From NCBI RefSeq assembly GCF_000763385.1, contig NZ_JQFA01000002.1, positions 2,170,001 through 2,234,000 on the forward strand: a stretch of 64,000 bases of DNA. Reading direction: 5' to 3'. Below the pieces are notes generated by a model. The model made no database searches. It worked only from the letters and a program-made list of their open reading frames with translations, and was not told the origin of the DNA. Each line of letters begins with the position of its first letter. Position 1 is the first letter of the stretch. The position numbers were made by a program, and so were the translations under genes. This document shows positions 52,832 to 61,724 of this stretch, piece after piece. Source of the stretch: Leptolyngbya sp. KIOST-1 (GTDB taxonomy: Bacteria > Cyanobacteriota > Cyanobacteriia > Phormidesmidales > Phormidesmidaceae).

Positions 52832-53779
52832 GTGCACCACGCCCTTGACCTGACCGATTTTGCCGTCATCTATTCGCCCGCATTTTTGACCCACGATACG
52901 GGCCATTTTCATCCCGAAAATGCGGGGCGATTGACGGCGATTGTGGCGGCCCTGGAGCAGGCTCCCTGGGCCACTCACCTGGACTGGCGCGAACCCACCC
53001 CACTCAAGCAGCGACCGGATGTAGACACCCTGATTGCCCAGCTCCACAACCCCCGCTACGTCACCGCCCTGCGGGAAATCGCCCACACCGGCGGCGGCCA
53101 CATTGACGGCGATACGGTGGTATCCGAGGAAAGTTACGCCGTGGCGCGGCTAGCGGTGAGCGCCTGGCTCGATGGGGTTGATTATGTTTTAGAAACGGGG
53201 CATTCGGTCTTCGTGCTGGCCCGGCCCCCAGGGCACCACGCGGTACGCGATCGCGGCATGGGCTTTTGCTTATTCGCCAACGCGGCGATCGCCGCCCACT
53301 ACGCCCTCGAACAACCCGGCATCGACCGCGTCGCCATCCTCGACTGGGATGTGCACCACGGCAACGGCACCCAGGCTCTGGTGGAGGGGAATGCTGCGAT
53401 CGCCTACTGCTCCCTGCACCAAACGCCCGCCTACCCCGGCACCGGCCAAAGCAGCGAAACGGGTTTTCACGGCAACGTGCTGAACCTGCCCATGGCTCCC
53501 GGCAGCAACCGCGCCGACTACCAGGGGCAGTTTGAGCAACGGGTGATTCCCTTTCTCAAGGCCTTCAGTCCCGATCTGCTGATTGTCAGCGCCGGGTACG
53601 ACGCCAACGCCGCCGACCCCCTGGCCAACATCAACCTGCACCCCAAGGACTACGGCCTGTTTACCCAGCAATGCCTGACCGTTACCGATAAAATCCTCTT
53701 CGGCCTCGAAGGCGGCTACGACTATGAGGCGCTGAGTCAGTCGGTACTGGCCACGATTGCCGCTCGCTTAGGCGTTTAG
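52832..53779 (+). CDS. Histone deacetylase / acetylpolyamine amidohydrolase family
   Basis: 315 residues from GTG 52832. The arginase-deacetylase fold signatures are HDTGHFHPENAGRLTAIVAA, VFVLARPPGHHAVRDRGMGF, zinc ligands in ILDWDVHHGNGTQAL and the later VSAGYDANAADPLAN. The catalytic His pair (GHH) and the Asp-His-Asp ligands are present. In bacteria it could deacetylate polyamines or proteins; the substrate is not predictable. Monocistronic, divergent from gyrA. Confidence 0.93.
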   Translation: MHHALDLTDFAVIYSPAFLTHDTGHFHPENAGRLTAIVAALEQAPWATHLDWREPTPLKQRPDVDTLIAQLHNPRYVTALREIAHTGGGHIDGDTVVSEESYAVARLAVSAWLDGVDYVLETGHSVFVLARPPGHHAVRDRGMGFCLFANAAIAAHYALEQPGIDRVAILDWDVHHGNGTQALVEGNAAIAYCSLHQTPAYPGTGQSSETGFHGNVLNLPMAPGSNRADYQGQFEQRVIPFLKAFSPDLLIVSAGYDANAADPLANINLHPKDYGLFTQQCLTVTDKILFGLEGGYDYEALSQSVLATIAARLGV

Positions 53780-53793
53780 CGGCGCTCCTATCG

Positions 53794-54078
53794 CTACTGA
53801 TTGTTGAGCCCCAGGCGAACGATCAGCCCAACTAGAGCGACAGCGGCACTGATCGACAACCCAGCAGAGATGCCGCCGACCCACTTCACCACATCCCAGG
53901 TGCGATCTTCCCACTTCCGACCGCGATCCTGGTCATTGCTCATTTGGGCTTGCGCCCTACGTATCTCAGCCTGCTCGCTGCGCATTTCAGCCTGCTCGCT
54001 GCGCATCTGAGTCAGATCCTCTGCCAGCTTCTCAAGCGTAGCTTCTATGCGATCTAATCGGTCGTTGGTAGTAGTCAT
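53794..54078 (-). CDS. Small coiled-coil protein with C-terminal membrane helix
   Basis: 94 residues from ATG 54078. The N-terminal half is an alpha-helical coiled coil with near-repeats MRSEQAE, MRSEQAE, IRRAQAQ. The end is a membrane segment (VGGISAGLSISAAVALVGLI). Such small anchored coiled-coil proteins are frequent in cyanobacteria and have no known function. It ends 15 bp from the convergent deacetylase gene. Confidence 0.7.
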   Translation of the reverse strand: MTTTNDRLDRIEATLEKLAEDLTQMRSEQAEMRSEQAEIRRAQAQMSNDQDRGRKWEDRTWDVVKWVGGISAGLSISAAVALVGLIVRLGLNNQ

Positions 54079-54245
54079 GGCCAGTGGAACGCCTTGGGCA
54101 TGATACCTATTATCCCTTACTTGATGTAGAAGCACGCAATGGCGTATAGGCATCGCCTTACAAGGCTACAAAATGCCCAATGTTTTGGCGATGGCGATAG
54201 CCACTCAGCGGTAGAGGCTGAATCTGCTCAGCCATGTCCTACCCT

Positions 54246-55949
54246 CTAAACCGCCACCTTGGGCTGGATCAGGGCTAGAGCAGAGGTCAGAGCCTGGTGG
54301 CGATTTTCGATCAAATGAATCGCTGGCGGAGCGCTGCCTTCGGTGCGTTTGCGGTTTTGCACAAAGCGCTGCAGGTCGAGGGTCTTGAGGCGGCTCCTGA
54401 CCTGGCCGGGCTTGACCACAATCCACACGGTGCGATCGCGCCTGATCGAATCCTGCACAATCGACTCGATCGCCAGCGCCGCCGTCACCCCAATGGTCGG
54501 CACTTCGCCCAGGTCGAGCACCAGCGCCTGGTAATCCCTGACAAACGACAGGCGGCGCGAAATGCTCTTGGCCGCCCCAAAGCTCATCGGTCCTCCCAGC
54601 TGAAACAGCAGAATATCTCCCTCAGAGCGGGTGAGAATGGCTTGCTCAGCGGCGGTCAGGTTACTGTCTTCGGTATCCTCGGTAATGGTTTTAATCCGGG
54701 AACTCTGCACATCGCTCAGCCGCTTGATCGTCAGCATGTTGGCCACAAAGGCTCCCACCAGTACCGCCGTAATCAGGTCAATAAACACCGTCAAAAACAG
54801 CACCATATACATAATGCCGGTGCCCTTGAGGGAAATTTTGGGGGCACGCTTGATAAAGCCCCAGTCCAGAATGTCAATGCCCACCTTGAGCAAAATCCCC
54901 GCCAGCACCGCGTTCGGAATCTGCGCCGTCAGCGGCCCCGCCCCCAGCAGCACCAGCAGCAACACCAGCGCGTGAATCAACCCCGACAGCGGCGTCCGTC
55001 CCCCGGCCTGCACGTTGACCACCGTTCGCATGGTCGCGCCGGCCCCCGGTAAACCGCCGAACAACCCTGAGATCACGTTGGCAATGCCCTGGCCAATCAG
55101 CTCTTTGTCAGAGTCGTGCTGGGTTTGGGAAATGCTGTCGGCCACCAGCGAGGTCAGCAGCGAGTCGATCGCCCCCAGGACCGCCAGCATGATGCCGTAG
55201 CGCAGCATGTCGTCTAGTTCGCGCAGGCTAAAGGTGGGCAGCCGCAGGGTGGGCAGCCCCGAGGGAATGTCTCCAATCCGCGGCAGATCGGCTTGGCCAA
55301 ACACCACCACCGACACCACCGTAGCCCCCACCAGGGCCACCAGGGGCGCAGGCAGAATGCGGTTCAACCGGCGCGGGATGGCAAACACAATCACCAGGGT
55401 CAATAGCCCCAGCCCCAGGGCCACCCAGTTGGGCTGACGCACAAAGCCGGGCAGGTCTTGCAGGGTGTCAACCACTCCCCCCGTAGCGGCATGGCCCAGC
55501 AGCGGCGGCAGCTGCAGCAGCACAATGATCACCCCAATGCCCGACATAAAGCCTGAGATCACCGTGTAGGGCAGCAGGGTGATGTATTGCCCCAGGCGCA
55601 TCAGCCCAAACAGAATTTGCAGCACGCCGCCCAGCATTACCACCGTAAAGGCCATCGCCAGGCCAGTGTCGGGGTAGCGGGCCACCAGCGCGGCAATCAC
55701 GGTGGTGATCACCACCGTCATGGGGCCAGTGGGGCCAGACACCTGGGTGGGAGTGCCGCCAAACAGCGCCGCGAAAAAGCCGGTAAAGATGGCTCCGTAC
55801 AGACCCGCGATCGCCCCCGCTCCCGAGGCCACCCCAAAGGCCAGCGCCAGGGGCAACGCCACAATGGCCGCCGTCACCCCGCCAAAAACATCTCCTCGCC
55901 AGTGGCGGAAGCCAATGGTGTTTATCAACGGTATTGCCATCGCGATCAA
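54246..55949 (-). CDS. bicA: SulP-family bicarbonate transporter (BicA type)
   Basis: 567 residues. It begins with the BicA-like GFRHWRGDVFGGVTAAIVAL, PLALAFGVASGAGAIAGLYG and the anion-binding region PTQVSGPTGPMTVVITTVIA. About 12-14 membrane helices follow, then a C-terminal STAS domain (LLFQLGGPMSFGAAKSIS; LGEVPTIGVTAALAIESIV). BicA is a Na+-dependent, high-flux bicarbonate uptake system of the CO2-concentrating mechanism in the plasma membrane. Assignment is from remembered similarity to the Synechococcus PCC 7002 protein; sulfate transport by a SulP relative is the alternative. Confidence 0.8.
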   Translation of the reverse strand: MIAMAIPLINTIGFRHWRGDVFGGVTAAIVALPLALAFGVASGAGAIAGLYGAIFTGFFAALFGGTPTQVSGPTGPMTVVITTVIAALVARYPDTGLAMAFTVVMLGGVLQILFGLMRLGQYITLLPYTVISGFMSGIGVIIVLLQLPPLLGHAATGGVVDTLQDLPGFVRQPNWVALGLGLLTLVIVFAIPRRLNRILPAPLVALVGATVVSVVVFGQADLPRIGDIPSGLPTLRLPTFSLRELDDMLRYGIMLAVLGAIDSLLTSLVADSISQTQHDSDKELIGQGIANVISGLFGGLPGAGATMRTVVNVQAGGRTPLSGLIHALVLLLVLLGAGPLTAQIPNAVLAGILLKVGIDILDWGFIKRAPKISLKGTGIMYMVLFLTVFIDLITAVLVGAFVANMLTIKRLSDVQSSRIKTITEDTEDSNLTAAEQAILTRSEGDILLFQLGGPMSFGAAKSISRRLSFVRDYQALVLDLGEVPTIGVTAALAIESIVQDSIRRDRTVWIVVKPGQVRSRLKTLDLQRFVQNRKRTEGSAPPAIHLIENRHQALTSALALIQPKVAV

Positions 55950-56226
55950 AGCCCCTAGGTGCTATTCGTTCTCTGGGGAGAACAGTCGTGAGGGTAGTTT
56001 AGACCGTCTGTTCCAGTAGTCCAGAAATTGTTAGACCAGGTTTAGAACTCAGGTTTGCCAACCCTGGTGACGATTCAGGGCTCAGGGGTTGCAGGGTTGG
56101 GCTACGGCCGGAACGGGTTGCAGCTAGTGGTATAGCGATGGCCATTGCGCTTAGGAGATTGGCCTCTTCCAGAGGCAAAAACTGGGGCGGCGCAATGGCG
56201 TATAGCCATGCAACCGCAACCCCTGA
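55950..56226. repeat. Intergenic region with GCGCAATGGC inverted repeat
   Basis: GCCATTGCGC (56141-56150) and GCGCAATGGC (56190-56199, with G at 56190) form an inverted pair. The right part, CGCAATGGCGTATAGCCATG, resembles 54135-54157 (CGCAATGGCGTATAGGCATC). No gene is present. Confidence 0.45.
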
Positions 56227-56823
56227 TCATGCCGGCTTGCTCTGCTGACGCAGCTTCCACACCACGCTAGAGGCCAGATTCGTTACCGTGTGGGCGACGA
56301 TGGGCACCAGCAGGTTGCCGGTCAACACCGCCGCGATCGCCAGCACCAGCCCAATGGCTGTCGCCCACACCACGTAGGTCCACTGATTTAAGCTGCTCAG
56401 GTGCAGCACCCCAAAACTGGCCGCCGACACCACAATCCCCAGGCTGTTGAGCCCGATGGCGGGCAGCATGACGCCGCGAAACAGCAGTTCCTCGCTCAGG
56501 CCCGGCAACAGGCCCAGCCAGATCAGGTCGGGCCACTGCAGAGGCTGTAGCACCATGGTCAGGTAAGTATCTGCGCTGTAGCGGTAAGCCGGCCACAGCC
56601 GGTAGATAAGGCCACTGGCCAGGGTGATACCCAGGCCCAGCCCCAGTCCCATCAGGCCATCCTGGAGAGACAGGCGCAGGGGGAGCAGCCCCGCAGGCTC
56701 AAAGTAGAGCCATGCTTTCGAGATCAGCAGTAGCACCACCGCTGTGACCCCCATCGCCGCCAGCACCTGCATGCGGGTCAGGGGCTCAATCTGGGGATCG
56801 GGGCTGGGGGGCGGCTGGGTCAC
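56227..56823 (-). CDS. CPBP-family intramembrane protease homologue
   Basis: 198 residues with five to six membrane helices. The conserved glutamate-pair motif is LLPGLSEELLFRGVMLPAIG (EExxxR), and the second motif FGVLHLSSLNQWTYVVWATA contains the conserved His. The C-terminal AHTVTNLASSVVWKL supplies the third. CPBP proteins include Rce1-type proteases and bacteriocin-immunity factors; activity here is likely because all motifs are intact. Confidence 0.9.
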   Translation of the reverse strand: MTQPPPSPDPQIEPLTRMQVLAAMGVTAVVLLLISKAWLYFEPAGLLPLRLSLQDGLMGLGLGLGITLASGLIYRLWPAYRYSADTYLTMVLQPLQWPDLIWLGLLPGLSEELLFRGVMLPAIGLNSLGIVVSAASFGVLHLSSLNQWTYVVWATAIGLVLAIAAVLTGNLLVPIVAHTVTNLASSVVWKLRQQSKPA

Positions 56824-56956
56824 AGGGGCACCGGTGAAGGAGGGAATGGCAACGGGGCAAGGGCAGAGGGCATTGCTATCTTAGCGAGTCTGCCGCCCAA
56901 CCCAACAGATCGCCCTCCACTGCCCTAACCTCCACCGCCCTAATTTAGGCCGAAGA

Positions 56957-59104
56957 TTAGATCGCATGGCTGGCCAGGTCCGGCGGGGCCGGGGTGGGGG
57001 GCTGCTTGGTGAACGGCCAGGTGAAGTAGAAGGTGGTGCCCTCACCGACGCTGGAAGCCAGCCAGACGCGGCCCCCTTCGGCTTCGACAATTTTTTTGAC
57101 CACTGCCAGGCCCACCCCGGTGCTTTCAAAGTCGTCGCGGGCCTTAAGGGTCTGAAAAATGGTGAAAATTTTGTCGTGGTACTGGGGGGCAATGCCGGGG
57201 CCATCGTCAGCCACGGCAAACTCAATCCACTGGCCCTGGTCTTGCCAGGAGATACGCACGCTCCCCTGGTCGCGATCGTGGTGTTTGATAGCGTTGTTGA
57301 TCAGGTTGGCAAACACCTGGCCCAGGGCCGTTTTGTAGCTGTAGATGGTGGGCAGGGCCGCGGGAATATCTACCACAAATGACCGTGGCGGGGCCAGCGA
57401 ATCGACCACATTGCTCAGGAGCTGATTGAGGTCTACCGCGACGATGCTGCGCTGGCGGCGGCCCACCCGCGAGTATTCCAATAGCCCATTGATCAGCGAT
57501 TCCATCCGTTCTACCCGGCTGCGCAGCAGCTGGAGCTGGTGGCGGTTTTCGGGGGGCAGCTGGGTGCCCAGGTCTTCGCCCAGCCAGTCGGCCAGGTTGG
57601 AGATGGCGCGCAGGGGAGCCTTGAGGTCGTGGGAGGCGACGTAGGCAAACTGGTCGAGTTCGGCATTGCGCTGCTCCAGCATGGCGGTGGTGTGGGCCAG
57701 GACCAGGTTGGTGTTGGCCATTTCATCGGCTCGGCGCATGAGCTCTTCGCGGGCGGCCTTGCGGTCCTCAATGTCTTCAACGATGGCAATAAACGCTGAG
57801 GGGCGATCGGTGTCATCACTTTCGACGGAGGCGGTCACCAGGGTCCACAGAGGGGTACCGTCTTTGCGCAGGTAGCGCTTTTCAAACTGGCAGGGGGTGT
57901 GCTCGGTGAGCAGCTGATGGTAGTAGTACTCGTCCTTAACCCTGTCGCCCTCGTAGGTCATGGACTGGAAGGAACGATTAATAATTTCTTCGGGCTGGTA
58001 GCCCAAAATATCGCAAAACTTTTGGTTGACCTGTATCCACTCCCCCTGCCAGTTGAGCCGTGCCATCCCCACGGCGGCCTGCTCAAACACCGCTCGAAAC
58101 CGCCGTTCACTGGCCCGCAGGTCAAGCTCGGCCTGCTTGGCGGCGGTGATGTCCTGCACTACCCCGACCATGCGCTGGCTGCGCCCGTCTTTGACATCTA
58201 CTACCCGCCCGTAGGCGCTGACCCAATGCCAGGTGTCGTTGGGCCAGCGCAGCCGGTACTGCCCCGCAAACTCGGATTGGGTGGCGATCGCCTCCTGGAG
58301 TATCGCCTCTATGGTGGGCAGGTCATCGGAGTGCACCCGCTCCGCCCAGACCTCAGCCCTATGAGGCATGGTGCCCGGTTCAAGCCCCAGAATCCGCTCG
58401 GTCTGGGGCGACCAGATCTGGGTGCCGCTGTCGAGCTGCCAGTCCCAGGTGCCCATCTGGGCGGCGCTGAGGGCCAGATTGAGGCGCTCGGCGGTATCCT
58501 GCAGGTCGTCTTTGGCCTGCTGCAGGGTGGTGCGATCGCGCCGTTCCTGCTCCAGCAACGCCTCAATCTGCTGCTTGGCCTCCTCCAGCTGAGCGGTGCG
58601 GCGCTGCACCCGGTCCTCCAGGGTCTGGTTGAGCTGCCTGACCTCCTGTTCGGCGGCCCGCAGGCTGGTTTCGGCCTGCGTGCGATCGCTAATCTCGCTC
58701 TGCAGCGCCTGGTTCATGTCCATCAGCTGGGTCAGGTTGGGTAGCGCCAGGGCCATCGGCACCCGGGGGACAAGCTCCAGGGCCGTGTAGAGCGACACCA
58801 GCGCTGTCACCGCCTTCATCCCACCAGATATCCAGTAGGTCGGGAACCACAGCGTCCACACCTCAAAGAGGTGAGTGGTGCCGCAGGCACCAATGAAGAT
58901 GGCAAATAGCCAGAACAGGGGCTTGAAGGGTACGTCGGGCCGTCGCTGGACGAAGTACACCAGCGCCCCGGCAATCATCCAGTAGGACAGCGCCACCAGG
59001 GCGTCTGACAAAAGATGGAGCCACACCAGACCAGGCCGCCACAGGTAGCAGTGCCCGTGGGGAATAAACGGCCCCGACAGCAGAGACTGCCAGTATTCAA
59101 CCAT
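56957..59104 (-). CDS. Ethylene-receptor-like hybrid sensor histidine kinase with two PAS domains
   Basis: 715 residues. Residues 25-115 form three membrane helices like the ethylene-binding domain of ETR1: Asp34, Tyr41, Ile44, Cys74 and His78 match ETR1 Asp25, Tyr32, Ile35, Cys65 and His69 with a constant offset of nine; ETR1 Pro36 is Ala45 here. A coiled coil (125-200), PAS/PAC 1 (about 205-325) and PAS/PAC 2 (about 330-455) follow. The HisKA box is VASHDLKAPLRAISNL and the HATPase has NLINNAIKHH, ADDGPGIAPQ and GVGLAVVKKIVEAEGG. A NarL-type regulator is divergently encoded next door and may be its partner. Confidence 0.9.
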   Translation of the reverse strand: MVEYWQSLLSGPFIPHGHCYLWRPGLVWLHLLSDALVALSYWMIAGALVYFVQRRPDVPFKPLFWLFAIFIGACGTTHLFEVWTLWFPTYWISGGMKAVTALVSLYTALELVPRVPMALALPNLTQLMDMNQALQSEISDRTQAETSLRAAEQEVRQLNQTLEDRVQRRTAQLEEAKQQIEALLEQERRDRTTLQQAKDDLQDTAERLNLALSAAQMGTWDWQLDSGTQIWSPQTERILGLEPGTMPHRAEVWAERVHSDDLPTIEAILQEAIATQSEFAGQYRLRWPNDTWHWVSAYGRVVDVKDGRSQRMVGVVQDITAAKQAELDLRASERRFRAVFEQAAVGMARLNWQGEWIQVNQKFCDILGYQPEEIINRSFQSMTYEGDRVKDEYYYHQLLTEHTPCQFEKRYLRKDGTPLWTLVTASVESDDTDRPSAFIAIVEDIEDRKAAREELMRRADEMANTNLVLAHTTAMLEQRNAELDQFAYVASHDLKAPLRAISNLADWLGEDLGTQLPPENRHQLQLLRSRVERMESLINGLLEYSRVGRRQRSIVAVDLNQLLSNVVDSLAPPRSFVVDIPAALPTIYSYKTALGQVFANLINNAIKHHDRDQGSVRISWQDQGQWIEFAVADDGPGIAPQYHDKIFTIFQTLKARDDFESTGVGLAVVKKIVEAEGGRVWLASSVGEGTTFYFTWPFTKQPPTPAPPDLASHAI

Positions 59105-59200
59105 GGCACCACCTTATCTAAAGGGAGGGATTTGACCGCTAAGAGAGTCAGCGCGTTGTCCACCCTCTTGGCATATCATGACCATAAGTAGCGTAGAGTC

Positions 59201-59246
59201 TATCCTCAGATAGAGGCTGGAGGCACGCTAGGTCAGCCTGAGGATA
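59201..59246. promoter_or_regulatory. Strong stem-loop between kinase and regulator genes
   Basis: TATCCTCA (59201-59208) pairs with TGAGGATA (59239-59246), and inside AGGCTG (59214-59219) pairs with CAGCCT (59234-59239, sharing one base). It lies between the divergent kinase and response-regulator genes. Confidence 0.5.
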
Positions 59247-59354
59247 CGTGCTAGACCCTGTAGGTTGACGCATAATCAATTCACTTCGGGCGATAGATGG
59301 CCCGCCGGTTTTTTTAATGCCTCTTTTCTTAATGCCTCACATAGGGGGCTACCT

Positions 59355-60071
59355 ATGACAGATATTCGCATTGTACTCATTGAAGATCACGACCTCACGC
59401 GCCTAGGCCTCAAGGCCGCTCTACAGCGGGTACCTGGGATGACCGTAGTCGGCGAAGCCGCCAACGGGGCTCGCGGCCTCAGCTTGCTTGAAACCGAGCA
59501 CCCAGACATTGCCATTGTCGACATCGGCCTGCCCGACATTGACGGCATTGAACTGGTGGAGCGGTTGCGCCAGTCCCAGGGCGACCTCGACGAGTCTCCC
59601 ACCCGTGTCCTGATGCTGACCATGCACGACAGCGAAGCCGCCGTAATGGCCGCCTTTGCGGCCGGGGCTGACTCCTACTGCATGAAGCAGACCGAACTCG
59701 ACGACCTGATTGTGGCCGTGCGGGAGACCAATGAGGGCAACTCCTGGATTGACCCCGCTGTGGCCAGCGTCGTGCTGCGCCAGGTGCGCAAAACCCCCGC
59801 TGGGACGCTGGCCGCCGCCAACCGCACCGTCTCCATTGAGGCTGTAGAGCCTGAGTTTGAGCAAATCTTAGAATCGTATCCGCTGACGGAGCGCGAGCTA
59901 GAAATTCTCGAGCTGATTGTCGGCGGGTGCAGCAACGCCGAGATTGCGGAGCGCTCCTACATCACCGTGGGCACGGTCAAAACCCACGTACGCAGCATTC
60001 TCAACAAGCTGGGGGTGGACGATCGCACCAAGGCCGCCGTGCGGGCGCTGCGTTCGGGCCTGGTGACCTAG
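59355..60071 (+). CDS. NarL/FixJ-family response regulator
   Basis: 238 residues from ATG 59355; an upstream TTG at 59265 would add 30 unlike residues. The receiver has RIVLIEDHDLTRLGLKAALQ, phospho-Asp in IAIVDIGLPDIDG, and LTMHDSEAAVMAAFAAGADS-Y. The C-terminal LuxR-type helix-turn-helix is LTERELEILELIVGGCSNAE followed by TVGTVKTHVRSILNKLGVDD. It is divergent from the ethylene-receptor-like kinase gene. Confidence 0.94.
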   Translation: MTDIRIVLIEDHDLTRLGLKAALQRVPGMTVVGEAANGARGLSLLETEHPDIAIVDIGLPDIDGIELVERLRQSQGDLDESPTRVLMLTMHDSEAAVMAAFAAGADSYCMKQTELDDLIVAVRETNEGNSWIDPAVASVVLRQVRKTPAGTLAAANRTVSIEAVEPEFEQILESYPLTERELEILELIVGGCSNAEIAERSYITVGTVKTHVRSILNKLGVDDRTKAAVRALRSGLVT

Positions 60072-60075
60072 GGTG

Positions 60076-60148
60076 TGTCGTCAGTTCTGGCCAAAAGCCC
60101 GGTATATCCAGCCTTGCCACGCCCGACCCAACAGGCAGGCTAGGGGCT
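60076..60148. repeat. 73-bp structured dispersed repeat, copy 2
   Basis: Same element as 44807-44879 (66 of 73 identical). Here the inner stem is better, AGCC-T-TGCC with GGCAGGCT. It begins 5 bp after the response-regulator stop codon. Confidence 0.8.
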
Positions 60149-60313
60149 GCAATACCTGAGGGGGCAATTAAAGGCTATGGATAACATCTCCTAGGGCTGC
60201 TCAAATTTTAGTTCGCTGCGTTCCCTGGAGTCGTGGTTAAATAATTTCACAACCGTTCATAACTCTCAAGATTTGAAGACTTAGGCTCGGTTGTCAAATT
60301 CCGAAGCACCCCT

Positions 60314-60709
60314 ATGGATACCACCCCCTCTGCTCTGTTACCGACACTGGGTCAGCTTCAGCGTAGGCTGACTCAGCGGTTCCAGCGGTTGTACCGCGAA
60401 AACCTCAATCACACCCCGGGTAAAATTACCTGCCAACTTCTGGAAGAAAAGCTGCTATTTGTCATCGAAGATTCGGTCACCAAACCTGAGCAACTCTTGT
60501 TAGACGAGGGACAGACGGACCTGGCGGAACAGGTAAGGAGTGACCTGGCAACGGCCCTCCGGCCCCAGATTATCGAAATGGTGGAGTCCATTCTCGATCG
60601 CCAGGTGATCGATATTTTGACCGATGCGACCCTGACCACCGGGCGCACCAGTATAGTAATTATTCTGTCCGAACCGCCGGAGGTCCGCGCTGCGGCTAAG
60701 GAGGCGTAA
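60314..60709 (+). CDS. DUF2294 family protein
   Basis: 131 residues. GQLQRRLTQRFQRLYRENLN followed by HTPGKITCQLLEEKLLFVIE and the C-terminal GRTSIVIILSEPPEVRAA match the DUF2294 pattern. No function is established for this family. It is monocistronic, with a strong terminator directly downstream. Confidence 0.82.
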   Translation: MDTTPSALLPTLGQLQRRLTQRFQRLYRENLNHTPGKITCQLLEEKLLFVIEDSVTKPEQLLLDEGQTDLAEQVRSDLATALRPQIIEMVESILDRQVIDILTDATLTTGRTSIVIILSEPPEVRAAAKEA

Positions 60710-60713
60710 CGAG

Positions 60714-60750
60714 AAAGGCCGATCGTCACCTGGTGACGATCGGCCTTTTT
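60714..60750 (+). terminator. Terminator after the DUF2294 gene
   Basis: AAAGGCCGATCGTCACC and its complement GGTGACGATCGGCCTTT with a T-tract. The stem starts 5 bp after the stop codon. Confidence 0.93.
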
Positions 60751-60782
60751 TATAGGTACAGGCGAGGTGAGAAGGGACGGGG

Positions 60783-61247
60783 CTAAACAGCTACCTGGGG
60801 GACACCAATAAACTGGTTGATCAAATGCTCCAGGGGTTGGATCAGAAAGGGTTTACTGATGTAGCCATCGAACCCAGCGCTGAGAATGCGATCGCGATTT
60901 TCCTGCCCGGCCAGGGCCGTCACCGCTACCACCGGAATGGCCTGGGTCTGGGCATCGGCCCGGAGTTGTTGAATCAGGCCGTAACCATCCACCTGGGGCA
61001 AGTGAATATCCGACAAAATCAAGTTTGGGCGATGCTGGCGAGCGGCCATTAGAGCGGCAAGACCATCGGCCACGAAGCAGGTTTCACAGGACAGTTGCTC
61101 AAGAATGTAGGCCATGAGCGTGAGACTGTCCTCATCATCATCAACTACGAGCACCATCGGAGCCTGGGGGCGAACAGCTAAGGGAAAGGAGGCTGAATTT
61201 TGCACAACCACAGGAAGAGTCCTCCATGTTGAGATCACGGGGTACAA
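60783..61247 (-). CDS. CheY-like stand-alone receiver protein
   Basis: 154 residues. After a variable 30-residue N-terminus the receiver domain starts PMVLVVDDDEDSLTLMAYIL, with the phospho-Asp in LILSDIHLPQVDGYGL and the conserved Thr and Lys in VVAVTAL and GYISKPF. There is no output domain, so it acts through protein contacts in a phosphorelay. The start is uncertain: in-frame GTG codons lie just inside. Confidence 0.88.
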   Translation of the reverse strand: MYPVISTWRTLPVVVQNSASFPLAVRPQAPMVLVVDDDEDSLTLMAYILEQLSCETCFVADGLAALMAARQHRPNLILSDIHLPQVDGYGLIQQLRADAQTQAIPVVAVTALAGQENRDRILSAGFDGYISKPFLIQPLEHLINQFIGVPQVAV

Positions 61248-61724
61248 GCCACCGCTATATGTGGCCCGCTGGTAGGCACTCCGCCCGTGGTCTAAAGAGC
61301 ACGTGAAAGGATTGGCTTCGAAGTTCAGGTCTACTGTGACCGTGGCCTGGAAGGGGCAAGCAACGTTGAGCAGAGCTAAGAAAAAGCAAGGTTTCTTTAT
61401 TTTTGCTTAATCTTTTGTTTTACACATCCTAACACAGCCTCCTCTCAGATAGACCGTGGAGGCTGAATTACAGTAACGTTCTTTAATTTCTCTAGGGGGA
61501 TAGAGATACCGTTAGAGAACCAAAGGTAAGTCAGCGGCGTACAAATTCACCTTTGACCCAGCCTGGCTCATCTGTCCACAAGTATCAGGGGCAAGGGTCG
61601 ATTGTGGCTGTGTTGGGTTTTACCGTATGCCCATCGGTTTGCTGGGCCGGGTTTCCTGGGCCGGGTTTGTTAGACTGGGGAAGTCCTACTGGCATTTCCC
61701 CTCACCCCACAAGGATTCTTTGGC
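61248..61724. other. Intergenic region upstream of tldD
   Basis: No credible gene. CAGCCTCC (61435-61442) pairs with GGAGGCTG (61458-61465), and an AT-rich block at 61379-61430 may hold a promoter. GGGCCGGGTTT is repeated in tandem near 61645-61670. Confidence 0.4.
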
